A stretch of 64,000 bases of DNA from Dirofilaria immitis (lineage: Eukaryota > Nematoda > Chromadorea > Rhabditida > Onchocercidae), in assembly GCA_024305405.1 (NCBI GenBank), contig JAKNDB010000087.1, positions 5,396,501 through 5,460,500 on the forward strand, in the 5' to 3' direction. Each line of letters starts with the position of its first letter. Position 1 is the stretch's first letter. The position numbers were made by a program, and so were the translations under genes. Under the pieces are notes generated by a model. The model did no database searches, was not told the DNA's origin, and saw only the letters and a list, made by a program, of their open reading frames with translations. Below, piece by piece: positions 26,640 through 38,117 of the stretch.

Positions 26640-27450
26640 TTTCTTATTTTAAATTCATCCAGATTAGCTGTTGGTTAATTAAGGAAGCGTTAGGGTGAAT
26701 GAAATCGATCGGGCGTATTATTTTATAGTCATTAAAATTTACATCTGTCAATGGCCAAATATTTAGCACACTTTCGATCTCCACTATTAGTGTTATAAGA
26801 TCTCTTTCCCATAATAATTTTCTTTCGATGGCTCTCTTCATAGCCATCTTAATTAAGCCTATCAGCTGCTCTATTCCTTCAAATGAGATCTCGGTGCTAT
26901 ACTTTCCCAAATCAGTCTCTTTTCTGCTAAAAAGTCACTTAGCTTGGCATGTTGCTCCTTAATAATTTTGAAAACCAGTTGAAATTGGCTTGCGTTATCG
27001 CTTAAAACTTGTTCTGGATATCCACGTCGTGATGTGAACCTCCTTAGCACATATAAAAACTTTCGGCTGATAAATTCTCTACTATTTCCAGGCGGACCGC
27101 TCTAGTAGTGAAATAGAGCAACCCATCTGTTTATTACTCCATTCTCAGTTTTAATAGAGAGGTCCAAGATAATCCAGACCAATCTGTGCAAAGATTCTTA
27201 TCGTTTGACTCGTGATTCTGGAAGATTTGGCATGGCTGGTAATTTAAATGGCTTAGCTATCCAGCGTTTGCATCCTGTGCATCGGTTTATGACGCACTTA
27301 ATTTTCATTCTTCCTTTCGGTATCCAGAATTTGCTCCTCATTTCTGAAAGTGTATGTGCAATTCCGGCATGATATAACGTTTCATGTTGTTGTTGTATAA
27401 GCAATTCGGTAACTGTATTGTTTTGGCAAGTAAACTGGATATTTACTTAC
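26640..27450 (-). pseudogene. Integrase region (BEL/Pao), degenerate
   Basis: At 27198-27404 the HHCC N-terminal zinc domain is visible, with [16 protein letters not shown] then CTGCKRW. At about 26960-27060 VLSDNASQF carries the second catalytic Asp of the integrase core. At 26644-26910 MAMKRAIERKLL and IESVLNIWPLTDVNF match the end of the core. Frame breaks lie between these blocks. Confidence 0.8.
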
Positions 27451-27899
27451 ATTGTTTAGCTCCGAATTCTCTAATCGGTTCTTCGATCTCCATAATTCCT
27501 GATCATCACAATATAAATTCCATTTTTCTTTTCTTCCTCTTTAATTCCTTCGTTCTTGTCTGATAAACGCCCACTCCGCTAATTTAAAATCTTCCGATGT
27601 TGGTCACTTCCCATCAAATGACATCGGTTGTGACCAAGCTATCTTCTCCTTTGTTGTTTGCTTAATAAATTTGAAAGCCCAAATGTGGTTCTCGTTAGTT
27701 TCAACCATTTACTGAACCGACTCGCATCTGTAAACGAAAGCTGTGCTTCTTCGACTATTTGAATGGAGCTTTGATACTTTTGCAACGATCTGTGCTTCGC
27801 TTTCCATTTTTTCTTCATATTCATTTATAAGTTAATATTCCCACTGAGGCCATTTGCTTTCTGGTTCCTTTTAACCACGATTGCTCTTTCCACCATAAT

Positions 27900-29400
27900 T
27901 TATATCGTCTGATCTTTAACGAAGGGAGTCTTTTGGTTGCTATATCGATTGGGTTATCTTTATTTGAAAAATCGGAATGAGAAATTTACCTTTCGTATTT
28001 CTTCCACCTGGTTTTGGATGAATTTGAGCAGCAACTCCGATCAGTTTCGTATCTAATATAACGCACATTTTGAATCCGATCACAACAGAACTAGTGATTC
28101 TTTCAGTTCCGATTGCTGTATAACAAATTTTGCTGCTCGTGCTTTAATGAGTATTGTAAGTAGTTCTAGTCGTAGTATAGTCATACCTTTGATTGGAGCA
28201 AGTCTTGAAGAAGCAAAAAACAATGCTGTTACTTTTTCGTCATCGTATCGATTCAACATCGGTGAAATCGGTCAAAACATGCAGTTGTTATTGCTTTGAG
28301 AAAATCTTTCCTAGTCTTGGTAGTTCGATAACATCTATTGGCCATTCTGTTGTAAGGGATTTCCATGTTTCCTTATTATTTTCATCAAGAGTTTGATCCC
28401 AAGAGTTATTTTTCCTCCCTAAGTTTTAAAGAAATAGTTCGAAATGAATCATCGTGGGGACCAGAAATTCCAAAGGATTCATATTGAGAGGCAAGAAATT
28501 GTAAGACGTTCCGTTTGCTTGATCCATGGTTTAATGTTATTCTGATTATGTTTTTATCGTTTATCCAATGATACCAAGAATTTTTGCTGACGGTCCCTCA
28601 ATTCTATCTTGTTCGGCTATTGCTTTATTGAAGCTTTGATCTTTGGAAAGAAACTCGCGAATATTCATTGCTACATTCTTAAAGATAGCTTTTACTTCAT
28701 TGATATTTTGCCAGTGCTTCTCTTTTCGCGGACAATATAACATTATCGATGCATAAGTTTCATCTGGTTTCCTACGCTTTTTGGCTTCCCATGGTTTCTA
28801 GGCGATGAAATTGAGTGTAGCCGATAGTAAAAACGGTGACGATATCACTCCAGAGGAACTCTTCTGAATTGATAACGTTCCAGATCCTCTTCGGTTTCAC
28901 TGCACATTGAATATTTTTAAGCAAAGAAATCTGGTACAATTTTTGTCAGATGGATGCAGTTCTAATTGCAAAAATGTCTTTTCTACATTAGCCACAATTA
29001 CATTTCTCATCATTCGAAAGCGTAGTATTCCCACAAAATCGAGAAGTATTATAGGTCCTCAGTATAAAACTTCATTTAAACTTCGTTCCTCTAAGGTGTG
29101 CAGAAGCATCGTGGATTTATGAAGAGATATAACCTCATTATGAAGTAAATAATGAAGTATACCTTCTCGACCCATGTCTGGATAATTTGTTCTATTACTT
29201 TTGACTGCAGCTGGTCTTTGATTGTTTCATCATATCATTGAAGTATCTCCTTATTGTCTTGGAGTCTATTGATCAACGTTTTAAGACGCCGAATCATAGT
29301 TTTATATCCATAATGATTTTTTAATTTATTTTTCGATTCCTTCCAAGGCCAGCTAATTGATATCTTCTGTTTTATTTCATTATACTTTTCTTAAATTGTT
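27900..29400 (-). pseudogene. Reverse transcriptase and RNase H region (BEL/Pao), inactivated
   Basis: Near 28940-29080 the minus strand reads GILRFRMMRNVIVANVEKTF, the RT palm motif A. The position expected to be the catalytic Asp is Asn (AAT for GAT). Near 28800-28870 GVISSPFLLSATLNF is motif B. Near 27980-28130 a segment on the RNase H side includes IGVAAQIHPKPGGRN. Frameshifts and stops occur between the motifs. Confidence 0.75.
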
Positions 29401-29559
29401 GGTTGGAGAGTTTGCTCGTCATTATTTTCATTTGGTCGATCTTCGATATCCGTGAGTTCTAACTTCCAGAATTGATCAATGTCGCTGTGATTGATCATGC
29501 TACTGTACATGTTACAACTGTTTCAACTGATATTACATTCTTGTTGCGAGCATTATCTA

Positions 29560-30010
29560 TTTAGCTATTTCCAGCTAGCATCGGATCCAACTTTGTTTGG
29601 AGTGAGAAAAATCCTTACTTCAACTCCCTGTTTCGTCTAGTTTGATGAACTTAAAAAGTCACTGATGCCGATCAATATATCGGGTTTTCCAGCAGCTCCC
29701 TTTCTCTATCTGATTCCTCCTTTTCCATCAAAGAGGTTACATTCTGATCACTGATTTCTAATACTTGCAGTTTATTTGTTAGATATTCCATAAAGTTAAC
29801 TTTGCAGATGATGACTTCTTTATTTCCGATTTTTACACCGATCTCTGCTTTAGCAGTATAGCACTTTTTCTTGTTACCAAATGAGGCAATACTGAACTCT
29901 TCATCTTCTTTTCCTTGAAGTTTTAGTCAATTAGCCGATTAGCCGATTTCGTAGAGATAAACGGTAATTGCGATCCTATGTCGAATAATGCTAATGCTTT
30001 CACCTGAATT
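29560..30010 (-). pseudogene. Retropepsin-like protease region (BEL/Pao)
   Basis: The minus-strand reading near 29960-30000 contains ALFDIGSQLPFIS. This matches the aspartic-protease active-site region of BEL/Pao elements, in which D.GSQ is characteristic. Flanking sequence is fragmented by stops. Confidence 0.65.
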
Positions 30011-31450
30011 TTAGGAACCCTCTGGATTCATAAAAGTAAAACTCGTTTACCTTCTGGTCGTCTTTGATCAGCTACTGTGCCGTTTGTTACTGTCTCCATT
30101 TTCCTCTCGTTTAACTTTTCTGATTTGATCTCTTTGCGGTGAGTAACACACAGCGATGAATTATAATGCCCTTTGCAATGGAAATATAATTTGTTTGGGT
30201 TTCGGCAGTTCTTTGCCATATGGCCCCTTGCAATTTAAACATGCTTGGATTTTTCTTAAGCGTTTCTTTCTGCTGTTTCACGGTGGGATAAACTTGACAC
30301 TCATCATCCCAATAGTCCTTGTTACAAAATGAACAAGGTCTTCTCTTGATTGAATGCGGGTTTGGATTTTCTTTTTCAATTTCTTTCTGAATTTTTGCTC
30401 TCCGTTCTCTGCGATTTTTTGCAACTAGGACCGAGGTTTCTTTTCCTTTTACCTCTCGAAATCGTCGATTTATGTCTGACTTGGATTCTGGATTTCTTTT
30501 CTTCTCGTTGATGAAAGTTTGACTGCTAGAGAACACTTCTTCATTCCTTGTGACTAGTCTTCCTAGGAACTGTCGGAGTTTATTGATCGACCATTGTTTT
30601 TGTTCTTTCTTTTGTTGGTAAAGTTTATCCAGTATCCAAACAGACATCTGCTTTCAGTAAAAATCTCTATGCTCGTCTCTTTTAGATTTCCCCTATCGCC
30701 TGCAACTGTCGAAGTGCTCTTTCGATTGCTTCGACAGTCAGTTTTCAATCTCTGTCATTTTTCTTGATAAATATAATTCGCTGCAGAGCGATTTCTTTAT
30801 AGTAAATGAGTTTCCAAATTTTTCTATCAAAAACTTTCCGTATAATGTTGCAGTTTTCTGGAGCAATATCATAGCCTCTTACAGCTTGTAAGGCATCGCC
30901 TTTTAAACACGACATTAGATAATTCAACTTTTGAGTATCCGGTGTTCTTTGGAGATCAAAAATGCTCAAAATTCTCTCCATACCTCGGATCACCATTCTA
31001 TGTCGGTAATGATAATTGAGGTAAATTTACTGTTATATGAATAGCTAATTTGGATGGTTCTTGGTCAGCTTGTCACCTCTTCGCTTTGGTGTAGCCGCTG
31101 AAGCACTAACTTAATATCATTCTTATATATAGAAAAAGCTATTTTAGCCTTTTTACCATCACTTATTAAATTAAAAATACCTTTGTCTCCGTCGGTTATC
31201 TGTACGAATTTCTCCTCCTCTTCGTTTCTTCTTGACGGAGTCGATCATGTTTTGTTAGTTGATTCCGAAATTTCAGCACAATTCGAGGCGATCCTTTCCT
31301 CGATAACTCTCTTTTGATAACATATTTCTTCTTCTGATAATTTTTGATCTGGTTGCCCCGGCTGGATAGCTCTAACTTCATCCAGAAGTTCCAACAATGC
31401 CCTCATTGCCGATATGCGCTTTTAATTACAGTGGCAGACTCCTGGCTCAT
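30010..31450 (-). pseudogene. Degenerate gag with zinc knuckle (BEL/Pao)
   Basis: The apparent start at 31450 reads MSQESATVIKSAYRQ and then shifts frame to a charged N-terminal helix region. A later block (30745-30996) contains CLKGDALQAVRGYDIAPEN, typical of BEL/Pao gag. At 30190-30340 Cys/His segments such as AKNCRNPNKLYFHCKGHYNS mark the nucleic-acid-binding knuckle. Several stops and frame changes separate these blocks, so no intact gag is encoded. Confidence 0.8.
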
Positions 31451-31494
31451 AAAATCACAATGTTGAGACTTTTAAACAGAGGGGAAAGTCTTTC

Positions 31495-32035
31495 CGAATT
31501 TAATTTCTTCCGAATATAAGGAGAGAATTTTTTCCATCTTGGGCCTACACGATATTATAAACACAATATTATGCCTATGCAAAGATTTGAATCAAATGAG
31601 CAATCCAAATGTGAACACAGAAAAATTCAAAGAAAATGAACAATATCGTGACGCTTACTGATAAGTCGCACCTTTTTTGGAGTTTGTCGTTCTTCTTTCG
31701 TGAAGCCACCGCCGCCCCTCGTGTCCTAGAATTGTGGTTCCCGCGTGCTGTCGAATTGCCCTCGAAACTGTTGCTCCTATCTGACCGTCGAGTCGTCGTC
31801 AATTTGTTCCTCAGGCTTAGGTAACTAGATCGCAATCGCTTCCTTATATATTCTTCGGCTTGTCGACCTTGGACGGATTGATCTCATTCTGTTAACCGGT
31901 GAGTAATCGTGTGCTTTGATTGAGAACATCTTTATATCTTTTCCCTTTAGCTTACTGATCTCATGATTTTGCATCAATGTCCTTTTAACATTTTACCTAT
32001 ATATAACTGTTTACATGTTTCGGCTTTCGCCGACA
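31495..32035 (-). repeat. 5' LTR of the BEL/Pao element
   Basis: About 541 bp matching the other LTR with many substitutions and several indels, including a segment around 31735-31760 absent from the 3' LTR. I could not identify a tRNA primer-binding site just inside it. It faces away from the neighbouring glucosyltransferase gene. Confidence 0.9.
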
Positions 32036-32341
32036 CCTCCCCGTCCCACCTTTTCTACCGTTGTTTATATCAGCGCAGTTTGATGTAGTTGCAATATTTC
32101 TTAATTTGCATTAATTTTGGAAGTATTTGATATAGCATTTCAGTTGCTTATGGGCGCCATGAAACTGCTTTTTGTTCACTTATGTAAGTATATTTGAAAA
32201 TATGGAGAGGAATTAAGTTACAGTAATAATCCTCATTCGCTGTATCCTTTGTTAATCTTTTAACATTCCAGCAAGCATTAGCCTTCTTCGTCTAAGTGAC
32301 AAAAACAAAAAGTTTTCTAATTATATTTCAGATGGCCTCAG
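32036..32341 (+). other. Short upstream region of the glucosyltransferase gene
   Basis: Only about 300 bp separate the element from the glucosyltransferase start. A TTTCAG near 32142 followed by a short open segment (MGAMKLLFVHL) and a GTAAGT donor at about 32181 could be an upstream exon. The main start has its own acceptor at 32326-32331. Confidence 0.4.
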
Positions 32342-35056
32342 ATGCAAATCACACTTGTCAATATCATCTCGAACTGTGCATTCCCATTTGCAATCATCAT
32401 TTCCATGTTGCTATGTGGCTTATACGTTATTCATATTATCGCAATTTCTTATGCGTAAATTTCTTATCTTATTTTTAAATTACCTTCATTTCCAAATTTT
32501 TTGTAAGAAAGTGACTATATTGTGAAATTTCAAATAAAAAATTTCAATAGCGCCTTCACACACATAGCTCGATGTTAAAAAATTTTACCATATACTGAAA
32601 TCTTCATAGTGTATGTAAATTACTTTTAAACTGAAAATGAGGAATACATTAAAGTTAAGTTCTTTTTGAATTCGAAGTATTTATTTCATTACAGAAAATA
32701 TCGTTTGCACCGACCGATAACCATGAGGAATGATACAGACGGAGTGTCCATTATCAAGCCGCTAGTTGGTACCGATGAAAATTTATTTTTAACCTTGAAA
32801 GTTTTTTTAAGCTGAAATATCACTGTGTAAGTTAATCCTATAAATATTATCAATTCCATTTTTATGTTATAAATGCGGAAAACTTAAATAGAAGAATGCC
32901 ACTGCCCATAATCAGAAGTTCAATTCCATATCGTTATTTTATTTTCAGTATGAATTATTATTCTGTTTGCATGATGCGAGTGATCCCTCCCAAAAAGTGG
33001 TTGAAGCTTTAATGATGAAATATCCTTATATTGACGCGCGTCTTTTTTGTGTTAAGTCATTTCGCTTTTTTATTTACAAGTTTCTTTGTCTTATTATATG
33101 TTTCATGATCATTTAGTTGAGAATTTCTCCAGTATCAATTTCGTTTCTGACTTATCTTTATATCCTTCTGATTACGATTTATGTCAATTTTCTAAAATAT
33201 TACGTCTGGAAAATTTTAGATTCTGATTCTTTTTAGGCGGTAGCAATGTTGGATTAAATCCAAAAATTGATAATATGATGCCTGCATATCGTGCTGCGAA
33301 ATACCCATTAATTTTGATCAGCGATAGTAGAATTTACAGTAAGTTTATTGATTTTCTTATTTCAGAGATTAAATTGAATATAAATTTACGAATCAATAAC
33401 ATTTGAAATTCTGCAATTTTTTAGTGCGCGAGGATGCATTGATGGATATGGTAAACGCCATGAAAGAGGATGTAGCATTAGTCACACAAATGCCTTTCTG
33501 CGCTGATAGATCCGGTTTCGGAGCTAATCTTGAAAAGGTAACAAATCATTACTGCTCTTTAAACGTAAATGTACAGATGTATTCTTCTTTTGACAAAGAC
33601 AACGTAAGCTTTAGGCTACATGATAACGTTTTTCAAACTTTTTAGGTGTATTTTGGTACGGGACATGCACGTATGTATTTAGCTGCTAATTGTTTACGTT
33701 TTATTTGTTCTACGGGAATGTCATCATTGATGAGAAAATGCGCTCTGGAGGATGTTGGTGGTATGGAAAACTTCAGTAATTATCTTGCTGAGGATTATTT
33801 CTTTGGTGTTGCATTTGCTAAAAGGCACATATTTCTTCGCATTTTGATTTTGGAAACCACATCGCCATTTAGAATCATGTGCGGATTTAGCAACAAATGA
33901 ACTAAATGGACTGTGTCATGTTTACTTACAAAATATTTGATTTGGCATCTCTACTCGGAGATACCAAATATGCTCAAAAGATAGTACTGTATTCTGATGA
34001 GCAACTTCATTTTGTTAAGGAATCTTATTGTAAGCATAAAATATTGACTTTTATCAAATTTGAAATTACTTGTAATCCTTAAGGGGATGGAAAATTGCTA
34101 TTTCTAGTCTACCTGCCATTCAAAACACAGCAAGACCTGATCGCAACACTTTTCATGAACGTATATGCAGGTTTGTAATTCTTTTGAAGAGGTCTATTCA
34201 AGTCATAAATTTTTCTAAACGCCAGAATTTTTTAATCTTAGTGAGGCCACAATTTTGAAATTTTTATAAGTGAGCCTTGTGGTATCTGTTATTAGATTTA
34301 AGTGCAACTTTTTATTTGTAGTTATTAGTGAGCATTTAAAATCAGTTTTATTTCTTTTCCAGATGGATAAAATTACGTATGGCAATGTTGCCTCATACGA
34401 CTGTATTGGAACCGTTGCAAGATTGTTTTCTGTCTGGCATCCTCGGATGTTGTGCTGTTTTAATTCTATTTCCTTCCTCATTAAGTTATGTCTTCTATTA
34501 TTTTGCTTTTCACCTCATTTATTGGATCTCCTGTGACTATACTTTGATTCATCTTGTTCAGGTCTGTTTTACATATTTTTTCACTTCTTGAATCATAACG
34601 TAGCATATAGTGAATGCTATTGACTCTCATCGATGATTGCATTCATAAACTTGTAATGACTCACTTCCAGTCTTTCTGAATTTTGCTTCGCTAGATTATA
34701 TATTTAAATGAAATGTTTTTTTGTTTTTTTTTTTTTTTTTTTTTTTCAAAGGGAAGGGAAGTCTCATATCCTTTCTTATTCTGCAGCTTTTATTAAAAAC
34801 GTTGATATAAATCATAACGTTCATTTAAATTTTTAGCTTCACTTAGTTTGTAATGAACAATGCTCGTATATTTCAGAATGGACCGTTGCCATTCTCCTTT
34901 GCACAGTTTCTATTTGTTTGGCTGCATCGTGAAATATTATCTTTTCCAACTTGGTGTCGTGCGCTACTTAACCCAAATATTAAGTGGCGAAGAGGCAATT
35001 TTCGGCTTCGTTGGGGTGGCCGTATTGAGCCACCAACACGTTCACTGAGAAAATGA
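32342..35056 (+). CDS. cgt: Ceramide glucosyltransferase (UDP-glucose:ceramide glucosyltransferase), 9 exons
   Basis: Transfers glucose from UDP-glucose to ceramide at the Golgi membrane, the first step to glucosphingolipids. A GT2/GT21-family enzyme, homologous to vertebrate UGCG and C. elegans cgt-1/2/3. Exons: 32342-32454, 32695-32826, 32949-33050, 33237-33338, 33425-33537, 33646-33824, 34084-34170, 34363-34561, 34877-35056. Exon 1 encodes an N-terminal membrane helix ([18 protein letters not shown]). The catalytic domain follows: [22 protein letters not shown] (first Asp), [10 protein letters not shown] (Asp-x-Asp-type site), AEDYFFG (catalytic Asp) and [11 protein letters not shown] (the Q/RXXRW-type motif). 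C-terminal membrane segments end in [12 protein letters not shown]. The start was chosen because TTTCAG ends at 32331 and this ATG opens the helix; an ATG at 32332 is out of frame. One base is missing in the T run at 32786-32790 and one G at 33237. The intron 33825-34083 begins GC. Confidence 0.95.
34724..34746. repeat. Poly-T tract
   Basis: 23 consecutive T in the last intron of the glucosyltransferase gene. Confidence 0.95.
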
Positions 35057-38000
35057 ATAGCAATTGAGGTTTTAAAACTTCAGTTATTTGCAGTTATTTC
35101 TACTCATTATGCAATTGCATTTCAGAAATACATGAATAACCATTTTTATGGATTTTCCATAGATTTCGAATTTCTTCTGATAAGTATAATTCTTTTTTAT
35201 ATTTACTATCTTCATCAGTGACCAATACTTAACATATTATCGTTTTATTTTTAGAGATATTTTTATTCTTTTTACTTCATTTTCCTTCAGCCTATTGTTT
35301 AAAAGACTAACTGTGCTTGATACTAAATTTTTCCTTTTTATTTTATATATGTTTTTGTAATGCCAGAACTTTTGGCAGACTTTATTATTTAGTGACTTCC
35401 AAAATTTATTTTTACAATTTTTGAATTTTTCTCGGACATCAGAATTCTGTTTCTTATAATGATTCGCCATTGATAACTTTCTGCTGTATCTGTTAATGAT
35501 TTATAGTGAAAATATAAAAAAACACATGATTTAGGCGAAAGTATAAAAAAATATGCAAATTATTGATATTGAAAGAAAAAATAAAATTTATTATGATATA
35601 TGATTTAATATTCTTTGTTACAATCGAGAGAACACGTGCAAGTAATAGTCAAACTGAATTAATTTTGAGTGACGTCGGGATGAAACAGAAATCACTGCAA
35701 CAGAATCGAATGCTGAGGTTGAAATTATCGTCAGCTCATTCAAAAGGAAACTTGAGAAGTGCTCAGTTTTCCAAATGAATGTAATAGGTTGAAATAAAAA
35801 TCAGGAACAGTAGCTAGTAATACTACTCAAGTTTCTAAAATTTTATTTGAACGAAATCCCACAAAGTCTATTTCATGAGCGAGCAATGGATGATATATGA
35901 AACATGGATAGAAACTAAAGTCGCATAGTAATATCTCCTGCAGTACAACGATGCGCCCAAATAAAGGATGAAAATAGTTCGTAATATAACAATTGACGAC
36001 AATCTCTGATTCTTTCGGATATCATTTAAAAAAAGTATGATCCACCTCCATTTCAATTTTAGTTCTTAAAAGATTTTTAGGTCTGTTTCTAGTATCAACA
36101 GATTTTGCCATTCCAATGTCCAGCAACATCCTCTAAGAACATTCAGCATCATCAATGGTCTTCGAAGCAGATTAAAACGAAATATATAAATATTCAAATA
36201 AAACAAACTCCTTTACTTCGTCATTTCGTTCAAAATGAGCTCGTCAGCTTACCGAAAAATGAATAAAGGTTACAAAATATTGGTTCTATAAATACTTCAA
36301 TCGGAGGATTAAATATCAATGAGAAAACAATGAATTATACTTAATTTTCGCTTCGACTTTCACCCGATAATTTTCAGGCAGACAAACAAAAAAGTATATT
36401 CATTTTAACCTCGTCCATATGAATTGGCCTGTGATTTTCCGATCACGCTTTTTGGAGTGAATACAAGCATAGAATAATAGCTAACACTATGCTTCATTAC
36501 TCTTCTATAATTTAAGCTCGGCAGTAATTTGATTTTATAAGAAAAATTAATTTCTGCACAGAAATCGATCTGAACAAAAGCTGTCAGATGTGCGATGAAG
36601 CATATATTCAGACTTCTTAGCAAAAATAAGTGATAAGGCAAAGCTCTCAAAAATTTCAAAGCAAACCCACTACTTGCGTATGTGTAAGAAAATATAGGAC
36701 AGAAGTAGTCCAGCTGAATTTTAGTAACAGCAACAACAAAAGCAAACGAGTTTAAAAGCTAACCGTCTTGCACTATCCTAAATAATCAGGATGTACTGGA
36801 TGTAATCATATATCATGTCAATTATAGAATAAGATTTTAAGGGATTAAACCTTTTGGTTTAATCTCTTAAATTAAAAACTTGAACAGTTTTTCGAGGAAA
36901 ATTTCAGTAATTAATTTGCAAAAATAGAAAACGTAAGATAATAAAATTAAAATAACCAGAATCTTTTTTCTGGGAATTACAATATGTAAACTACAGACAT
37001 TACTTCAGCATATTAAACATATTTTTAAACAGCGCTTTATCAAATCAACAAAAAAAACTTTCATTTGCCTTTCTTTAAGTTTCAACTCGAAAATGTGGAA
37101 AAAAATCCTTTTACAGCAATCGTATGTAGTGAAAAGTTTGAAAAAGAAAATCTGAATTAGCGAGAAGGAAGTGAGTTCAATATCATACAAATACGGACGA
37201 CAAATTTTATTTTCGGAAGGAGCATGTCTACGAATTTAAACAGAATAGAAATAATTGCTGCGATAAGTATGTCAAATAAAATTGATTCAAGGTTATTTCA
37301 CCGAAAAGGATAAACATTTGAGGAATTAAGCTTGGTTTAAAGGAAGGAAATCAATTATTGCGCTTGCTACCTTTCATTTAAAAGTTTTTGAAGTTATTAA
37401 TTTTCGAATACTAATATAAGTCCGAAAACGCTTCATTGAAGGACATCGACAATATACGGAAATTACTTTCCCATTTAAAAAAAAGAAAAAAATTATTTTC
37501 CCATTTAAGGAAAGAACGTCGTTCTTATTTCATTTTACATGTTAAAATTACTCTATTACTAAAATATATATGATAGTAAACCAGACATGAACGAGATTCA
37601 CAATTCCAATTCCTATCACAAATTATTCTATCCATCTCATCTTAAATAGTGATTCCGAATATGTTTCAATCAAAATTTAAACATCACAAACAACAAAAGA
37701 TATGCTTCGACCTACTATGATAGAATCTAAATGCTGGACATCAATACAACATAGATATTGCAAAATATTGTAAATACGTATACTCATATGCCTCGTATTT
37801 CATCAAATATAAATTTTATTATAATATTCTGAAACTAGAAGAGGATTAAACACTAATAAGTTGCTAGAAGAAAGTAGTTCAATAATAAATAAAACCCTCA
37901 TATAATCATTTCATTTACTTCTCTAAATGTCATAAGTTTTGAAGAGCATGTTATCGCTGGCTCATTATGTAAATGACGTCTTGTTATGAAAAATATGACC

Positions 38001-38117
38001 TCAGCATCTATTGCTTAATATGATTACAATTAATATTTTGAAACATAGTGGTGTTTCATTAGGAGTTCAAATTAATTACTATTGGTAGCTGCTTGAGCAA
38101 ATAAGATTAGGCTCAGA
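35057..38117. other. Intergenic; one unassigned small reading frame
   Basis: A+T-rich. A 71-codon frame at 35563-35778 (+) ends MLRLKLSSAHSKGNLRSAQF and is polar, but it has no recognisable family or splice signals. A short perfect-looking hairpin lies at 36836-36871. Nothing else recognised. Confidence 0.45.
36836..36871. repeat. 16-bp stem hairpin with TTTT loop
   Basis: The arms TTTAAGGGATTAAACC and GGTTTAATCTCTTAAA pair with one mismatch (a G-T pair possible in RNA) around a four-T loop. Confidence 0.85.

Larger units (their letters stand above)
25620..32040 (-). mobile_element. BEL/Pao-type LTR retrotransposon, full length but degenerate
   Basis: A 6.4 kb element read on the minus strand, bounded by two long terminal repeats and by CCTCC on each side (25620-25624 and 32036-32040), a 5-bp duplication as expected for BEL/Pao. 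In minus-strand order it has gag, a CCHC zinc-knuckle region, aspartic protease, reverse transcriptase, RNase H, integrase and a C-terminal domain. This order, with integrase last, and the gag and integrase sequences fit BEL/Pao. All coding parts are interrupted by stops and frameshifts, and the LTRs have diverged by substitutions and indels. It is therefore an old, non-autonomous copy. It lies 300 bp upstream of the ceramide glucosyltransferase gene in the opposite orientation. Confidence 0.93.

Noticed and set aside
17288..35056. vps-35 and the glucosyltransferase as a nematode operon
   Set aside because: They are about 9 kb apart with a retrotransposon between them, far beyond usual operon spacing.
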